From Cohnella sp. SGD-V74 (GTDB taxonomy: Bacteria > Bacillota > Bacilli > Paenibacillales > Paenibacillaceae): a stretch of DNA of 64,000 bases. Positions 60,483 through 64,000 of the stretch are shown in pieces (position 1 is the first letter of the stretch; every line of letters begins with the position of its first letter). The DNA lies in contig NZ_PVYW01000002.1 of assembly GCF_003001675.1 (NCBI RefSeq), positions 62,001 through 126,000 of the forward strand. The letters are read 5' to 3'. A program made the translations under genes and the position numbers. The notes beneath the pieces were generated by a model. The model had not been told where the DNA came from. It made no database searches and was given only the letters and a program-made list of their open reading frames with translations.

Positions 60483-62756
60483 CTATTTCACCGTGACGCG
60501 AATCGTGACCGTCTTGCCTCCGAAGGCGCCTTTGATCGAGACCGTGCCTTTGCCTTTGACCGTGATCTTGCCGTCCACAACGGTCGCCACGGACGCTTTG
60601 GAAGTCGTCCACACCGCCTTCGTCGTTACGTTCTCGGTTTTGCCGTTCTCGTACAACGCGGTAAGCTGTACGCTAAGCTGATTGCCTACTGCAGCCGCTT
60701 TGAACGACGTATCCGAAGCGGTCAGCTTCGTCAGCTTGGCCGTCACGTCGTAAGGAACTTCCAGCGTTTTGCCCTGTACGTTCGCCGTCAGCTTGCCGCT
60801 GCCTTCGGTCAGGCCTTTCACGGATGCGCCCTTGATCGATACATGCTCCGCGTTCGACGCAACCCAGGAAACTCTGGAGCTCACATTCACCTGCTTGCCG
60901 CTTTTCGTCGTGCCGACGACTTTGATCGACTTCGACTTGTTCAGCGTGACGCTGACTTTGGCAGGCGTGATCGCGAACGAAGTAAACTCTTCCTCCACCG
61001 TCACTTTGACTTTGACCGTTTTGTTCAAATACGTTCCGGTCAGCGTCGCGTTGGCGGCGAGCAGCCCCTTCATCGAAGTCGGCTTGACGAGCAGGTTCGG
61101 CGTCGACGACTTCCACGTGATCTTCTCGGCGATCTCTTCGCTCGACACTTCATCGCCGTTCTCGTAGATCAGCCTGACTTTCGGCAGATCGACTTCCTTG
61201 CCGATGACGACGCTAATCGTCTCCTGCTCGGCGATCAGCGCCAATATTTTATTGTGCACCGTAACGGTAACCGTCGATTCGATGTATTTTCCTTCGACGC
61301 TCTCGATTCTGGCTGTCAGCACGGCCGTGCCCGGACCTTCCGCCTTCCACTTGCCGTCCTCGATCGAGACGACGTCCGTGTTGCTGGAAGTCCATTGCGC
61401 CAGCTTGGTGACGTCCTTCGTCTCTTCGGCGACCGTCGTTCCGGTCAGCCCCGGGAGATTGCCGTCGTCTTCGACGTACACGTCCATCTCCGTCTTGTCG
61501 GCTTTAACCGATTCGATCGTCGGGAACACCGTCACGGAGACCGACTTGGACAAGCCCAAGTAAGACACGTTGATCGTCGCGGAGCCCGTTCCGTTAGGTT
61601 GAACATATACTTTGCCGTTTTCCTTCCGGATGACCGCAACCGCCTGATCGGTGTCGGAAATCTTCCATTCCACCAGATTCGTGACGTCAACCGGACCATT
61701 CTCCAGCTTGCCGCTATTGGCGGCAGCCGTCAGCTCCACTTTCGAGCCAAACAGCGTGACGTAAATCGAATTGTTCGGAGAAATTTTCAGCGCTTCGTAC
61801 TGCGTCTTCACGATAACCGTTATGGTTCCGGAAGCTCCGTTGTGCTTTGCCGTAATGACGGCCGTGCCTTTGCCGACGGCCTTCAGCTTGCCGTCTTCAT
61901 CGACCGTGACGACGGCGGCATTGCTGCTCGTCCACGTCGCATCGCTCGTAACCGTCTGCTCCGTTCCGGAGTTCAGCGTCGCTACGGCGACCAGCGATTG
62001 CTCGGGTCCGCCGATGTACATCTCAACCGGACCTTGCAGCGTAACTCCTGCTTCGGTCCTGAACTTGATTTCCTTATAAGGAGATTTAACCTTCAGCTCG
62101 ATCGAGTCCGTCTTGCCCTTGCTCTTGGCCGTAATCTTGACTTCGCCGGCGGAGACGAGCTTGACTTTGCCCTTCTCGACCGTCGCCACGTTGGCGTCGG
62201 AAGTCGTCCATTGCGCCGTCGACGTTACGTCTTCGGTCGAGCCGCTGCTCCGGGTACCCGAGACGTTTAATTGAAGCTCCTCGCCGAGCTCGACGTCCTT
62301 CTTCTCGGGAGCATCGACTCCGTCAAGCTTCAGTCTAAGCTCGTCGAAGTAATGCTCGGCCGTAACGACGAACGTGGCCGTCTTCTCCTTGTATCTGACC
62401 GTAACGGTGGCCGAAGAGACTGGGCCTGTTGCGGTTACGACGCCCTTGGACACCTTGACGGACGAGGAGGTAGACGACCAGGTCGCGTCCTCGGTCACGT
62501 TCTTCTCCCCGGATATGGACATACTCGCGTACGCGGTCAAGTTAATCGAGTTGTCGTCCACGTAAAGCTGGCCCGGCTCCTGCACGGAAGTGGTGATGTA
62601 GACGGAATTAACGACGTCGTCGGCCGCCGCGGCTACGCCGCCGAACGAGCCTCCGACCAGCGCGATCGCAAGAAACATGGCGAGAATACGATTATAAATG
62701 ACTTTGGGACGTGACGGCATGGTCTGATGTTTCGCTGCTTTGCTCCACATTTTCAT
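60483..62756 (-). CDS. Secreted Big_2 (bacterial Ig-like group 2) repeat protein
   Basis: 757 residues: long signal peptide (KVIYNRILAMFLAIALVGGSFGGVAAAADD), then about eight Ig-like Big_2 domains of 80-90 residues. The repeat unit shows VTSxAxWTSSNxxVxTVxxGKxKAVGxGTAVITAK and KTVTVxVTV-type ends. No SLH, LPXTG or enzyme domain. Probably an extracellular structural or adhesive protein or one partner of a larger wall complex. GGAGGATCC lies upstream of ATG 62756; ATG 62750 is also possible. Confidence 0.88.
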   Translation of the reverse strand: MKMWSKAAKHQTMPSRPKVIYNRILAMFLAIALVGGSFGGVAAAADDVVNSVYITTSVQEPGQLYVDDNSINLTAYASMSISGEKNVTEDATWSSTSSSVKVSKGVVTATGPVSSATVTVRYKEKTATFVVTAEHYFDELRLKLDGVDAPEKKDVELGEELQLNVSGTRSSGSTEDVTSTAQWTTSDANVATVEKGKVKLVSAGEVKITAKSKGKTDSIELKVKSPYKEIKFRTEAGVTLQGPVEMYIGGPEQSLVAVATLNSGTEQTVTSDATWTSSNAAVVTVDEDGKLKAVGKGTAVITAKHNGASGTITVIVKTQYEALKISPNNSIYVTLFGSKVELTAAANSGKLENGPVDVTNLVEWKISDTDQAVAVIRKENGKVYVQPNGTGSATINVSYLGLSKSVSVTVFPTIESVKADKTEMDVYVEDDGNLPGLTGTTVAEETKDVTKLAQWTSSNTDVVSIEDGKWKAEGPGTAVLTARIESVEGKYIESTVTVTVHNKILALIAEQETISVVIGKEVDLPKVRLIYENGDEVSSEEIAEKITWKSSTPNLLVKPTSMKGLLAANATLTGTYLNKTVKVKVTVEEEFTSFAITPAKVSVTLNKSKSIKVVGTTKSGKQVNVSSRVSWVASNAEHVSIKGASVKGLTEGSGKLTANVQGKTLEVPYDVTAKLTKLTASDTSFKAAAVGNQLSVQLTALYENGKTENVTTKAVWTTSKASVATVVDGKITVKGKGTVSIKGAFGGKTVTIRVTVK

Positions 62757-62867
62757 TTGTAAGCGGATCCTCCATAAGCATCATTCGTTTTGAACACTCT
62801 ACATCTATAACGGCTTTTCGGACCTGTTCCTGAAGATGGAAACGGAAATTCCCCTCTTTTTTCACGC

Positions 62868-62910
62868 AAAAAAAGCCGTCTTTAGGCCAATCTGCCTATA
62901 AAGACGGCTT
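62868..62910 (-). terminator. kapB terminator
   Basis: AAGCCGTCTTTATAGGC (minus strand 62910-62894) pairs with GCCTAAAGACGGCTT (62887-62873), followed by TTTTTTT region (62874-62868). Directly after the kapB stop (62946). Confidence 0.9.
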
Positions 62911-62945
62911 GCCGTTTGCTATATCTTCCGCAATCTCCGGCCGCT

Positions 62946-63326
62946 TTACATTCCGTAATCCTTGCGCAGAGTATCCAGGTTGCCCAGGCACCGCTCGGCC
63001 CATCTCTTCAGCCGGTCGATCCTCTCCCGCTCGCCGTCGAGCGCCGCCCGCAGCGACTCGCGATAGTCCGGAATCGTCCCCGTATAGGGTTTAACGGTCG
63101 CCAGAGGCACCCATACCTTCTCCGTGTAGGCCAACGCCCTGCGTTCGTGGAAGATCGGGGCGTCGGGATCGCAGGAGCTGTGCAGATCGCCCTGGGTCGG
63201 GTGCTGCAGCACCGCGAGCGCTTTGACGAGCGCCCTCCGATCATCCCGATCGACGACCTCTCCGATGTAGTCCCCCGTTTTATAGCTGATTTTCACGATT
63301 TCATTGCCGGCTTCCGCCTCTTTCAT
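62946..63326 (-). CDS. kapB: KapB, sporulation phosphorelay kinase-associated protein
   Basis: 126 residues beginning MKEAEAGNEIVKISYKTGDYIGEVV. YKTGxYIGEV, ALVKALAVLQHPTQGDLHSSCDPDAPIFHERRALAYTEKVWVP and VKPYTGTIPDYRESLRAALDGE match the KapB family; in Bacillus subtilis KapB is needed for KinB-dependent phosphorelay activity. The C-terminal LKRWAERCLGNLDTLRKDYGM is helical. ATG 63326 lies 9 nt after GGGAGG; the longer open frame to 63530 crosses the divergent promoter and the next gene and is rejected. No kinB homologue is in the window. Confidence 0.88.
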   Translation of the reverse strand: MKEAEAGNEIVKISYKTGDYIGEVVDRDDRRALVKALAVLQHPTQGDLHSSCDPDAPIFHERRALAYTEKVWVPLATVKPYTGTIPDYRESLRAALDGERERIDRLKRWAERCLGNLDTLRKDYGM

Positions 63327-63370
63327 TGTGGCCATCCTCCCATTCGACAAGTTTCTTCTTATTGTACCAC

Positions 63371-63399
63371 TTGTTCCTCGTCCCGCTTCAGCGTAATAT
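63371..63399 (+). promoter_or_regulatory. Promoter of the glycolipid synthase gene
   Basis: TTGTTC (63371-63376), 17-bp spacer, TAATAT (63394-63399), then GTGGAGGA at 63413 as ribosome binding site. Confidence 0.55.
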
Positions 63400-63429
63400 G
63401 GTAGTAGGAAAAGTGGAGGATTATTGCTG

Positions 63430-64000
63430 ATGCGTAAAAAGAGAGTTCTGCTGCTTTCCGAAGGTTTCGGTACGGGACATACGCAAGCCGCGTATGCGCT
63501 TGCCATGGGGCTGCGCCAACTCTCGCCCAAGATTCAGACGAGGGTCATCGAGCTTGGCACTTTTCTCAACCCCGTCATAGGTCCGCTGATCTTGTCCGCC
63601 TACCGTAAAACCGTAAGCAAACAGCCTAAGCTCGTCGGGAAAATGTACCGAAGCGGCTATCATAAATCGCTGAACCGGGTCACGCAATTCGCGCTGCACC
63701 GTATTTTCTACAATCAAGTATCGGACGTCGTCCGGCAGCTCAAGCCGGATTCCATCGTCTGCACCCATCCGATTCCCAACGCCGTCGTCAGCCGACTGAA
63801 GAGACTGGGGTTGGACGTCCCTTTGTATACGCTGATTACGGACTACGACGCGCATGCGACATGGACGAACCCGGAGGTCAACACCTATCTGGTCAGCACG
63901 CCGGCCGTCAGGAACAAGCTGATCGCCCGCGGCGTCCCGGCCAAAGCCATCGAGGTGACCGGTATTCCGGTCCATCCGAACTTCTGGCATCCGCACGACA
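63430..64000 (+). CDS. MGDG-synthase-type glycosyltransferase, UgtP-like (3' part outside window)
   Basis: First 190 residues of a GT28-type processive diacylglycerol glucosyltransferase or relative. MRKKRVLLLSEGFGTGHTQAA is the family N-terminus (G-x-G-H), FLNPVIGPLILSAYRKTVSK and YHKSLNRVTQFALHRIFYN are typical of the MGDG synthase N-domain, DSIVCTHPIPNAVVSRLK and YTLITDYDAHATWTNPEV follow, then the VTGIPVHP block. UgtP makes glucosyl-diacylglycerol, the lipoteichoic acid anchor. Start ATG 63430 has GTGGAGGA about 9 nt upstream. The donor-binding half is beyond the window. Confidence 0.88.
   Translation, partial: MRKKRVLLLSEGFGTGHTQAAYALAMGLRQLSPKIQTRVIELGTFLNPVIGPLILSAYRKTVSKQPKLVGKMYRSGYHKSLNRVTQFALHRIFYNQVSDVVRQLKPDSIVCTHPIPNAVVSRLKRLGLDVPLYTLITDYDAHATWTNPEVNTYLVSTPAVRNKLIARGVPAKAIEVTGIPVHPNFWHPHD

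Noticed and set aside
60441-62270. 609-codon plus-strand frame across the Big_2 gene
   Set aside because: Shadow of the repeated coding sequence; composition again Arg/Asp/Phe rich, and it starts inside the palindromic element.

Overview
The window looks like chromosomal DNA of a spore-forming, exopolysaccharide-producing Bacillota, most likely family Paenibacillaceae (Paenibacillus or Cohnella type). The evidence is an SspH-type spore protein, KapB, an SLH-anchored surface protein, strong GGAGG ribosome binding sites, an Eps/Cap-type tyrosine kinase set and a Ku/LigD repair set. No tRNA, rRNA, CRISPR array or full insertion sequence was recognised. Both window ends cut genes (tsaE at the left, a diacylglycerol-glucosyltransferase-like gene at the right).

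Left part, 1-20.6 kb: thiL-tsaE; a secreted CAP-domain protein; an ArsR regulator with an NADPH:quinone-reductase-like MDR enzyme; a 1579-residue SLH surface protein built of NHL, beta-sandwich and FnIII repeats; a large hybrid histidine kinase with a REC-BTAD response regulator; a short FAD/NAD oxidoreductase; a spore-protein pair (hypothetical + sspH) divergent from a three-gene NHEJ operon in which LigD is split into ligase and polymerase genes; cardiolipin synthase; and an M23 peptidase + bactofilin operon.

Middle, 20.6-49.2 kb, almost all on the minus strand: an exopolysaccharide locus of about 25 genes. In transcription order it has a YwqE-like PHP phosphatase, an 84-aa protein, a tailspike-like beta-helix protein, then the main operon: Wzz-like modulator, BY-kinase, a structured leader that fits the EAR antitermination RNA, galU, priming phosphotransferase, GT4, a GT4-WecG/TagA fusion, a second beta-helix protein, an internal terminator, manC, Wzy-like, Wzx-like, a GDP-mannose-3,5-epimerase-like enzyme, GT8, galE, GT4, two BioF2-type acyltransferases, a GINT1-like fusion, GT8, rmlA, an acyltransferase, an LhgO-like oxidase and an SDR. 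The enzymes together predict UDP-glucose, UDP-galactose, GDP-mannose or a derivative, and dTDP-glucose precursors, lipid-linked repeat assembly, flipping, polymerisation and length control.

Right part, 49.2-64 kb: an ABC transporter; a PilZ - LCP - small zinc-ribbon operon divergent from an XRE regulator; gltB without an adjacent gltD; a GDSL esterase; a Big_2 repeat protein; kapB; and the partial glycosyltransferase.

The most interesting signals are: (1) one palindrome, TGATAC-N5-GTATC(A), sitting inside the 17-bp spacer of three TTGAC(A/T)-type promoters (eps operon, PHP phosphatase, PilZ-LCP operon), usually with a second copy just downstream, which defines a local surface-polysaccharide regulon; (2) the EAR-like RNA combined with an intrinsic terminator inside the same operon; (3) two about 217-bp self-complementary elements with conserved internal loops but covarying stems, each directly after a coding gene. 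Gene starts were chosen by ribosome binding sites and family length; all similarity statements come from reading motifs, not from database searches.
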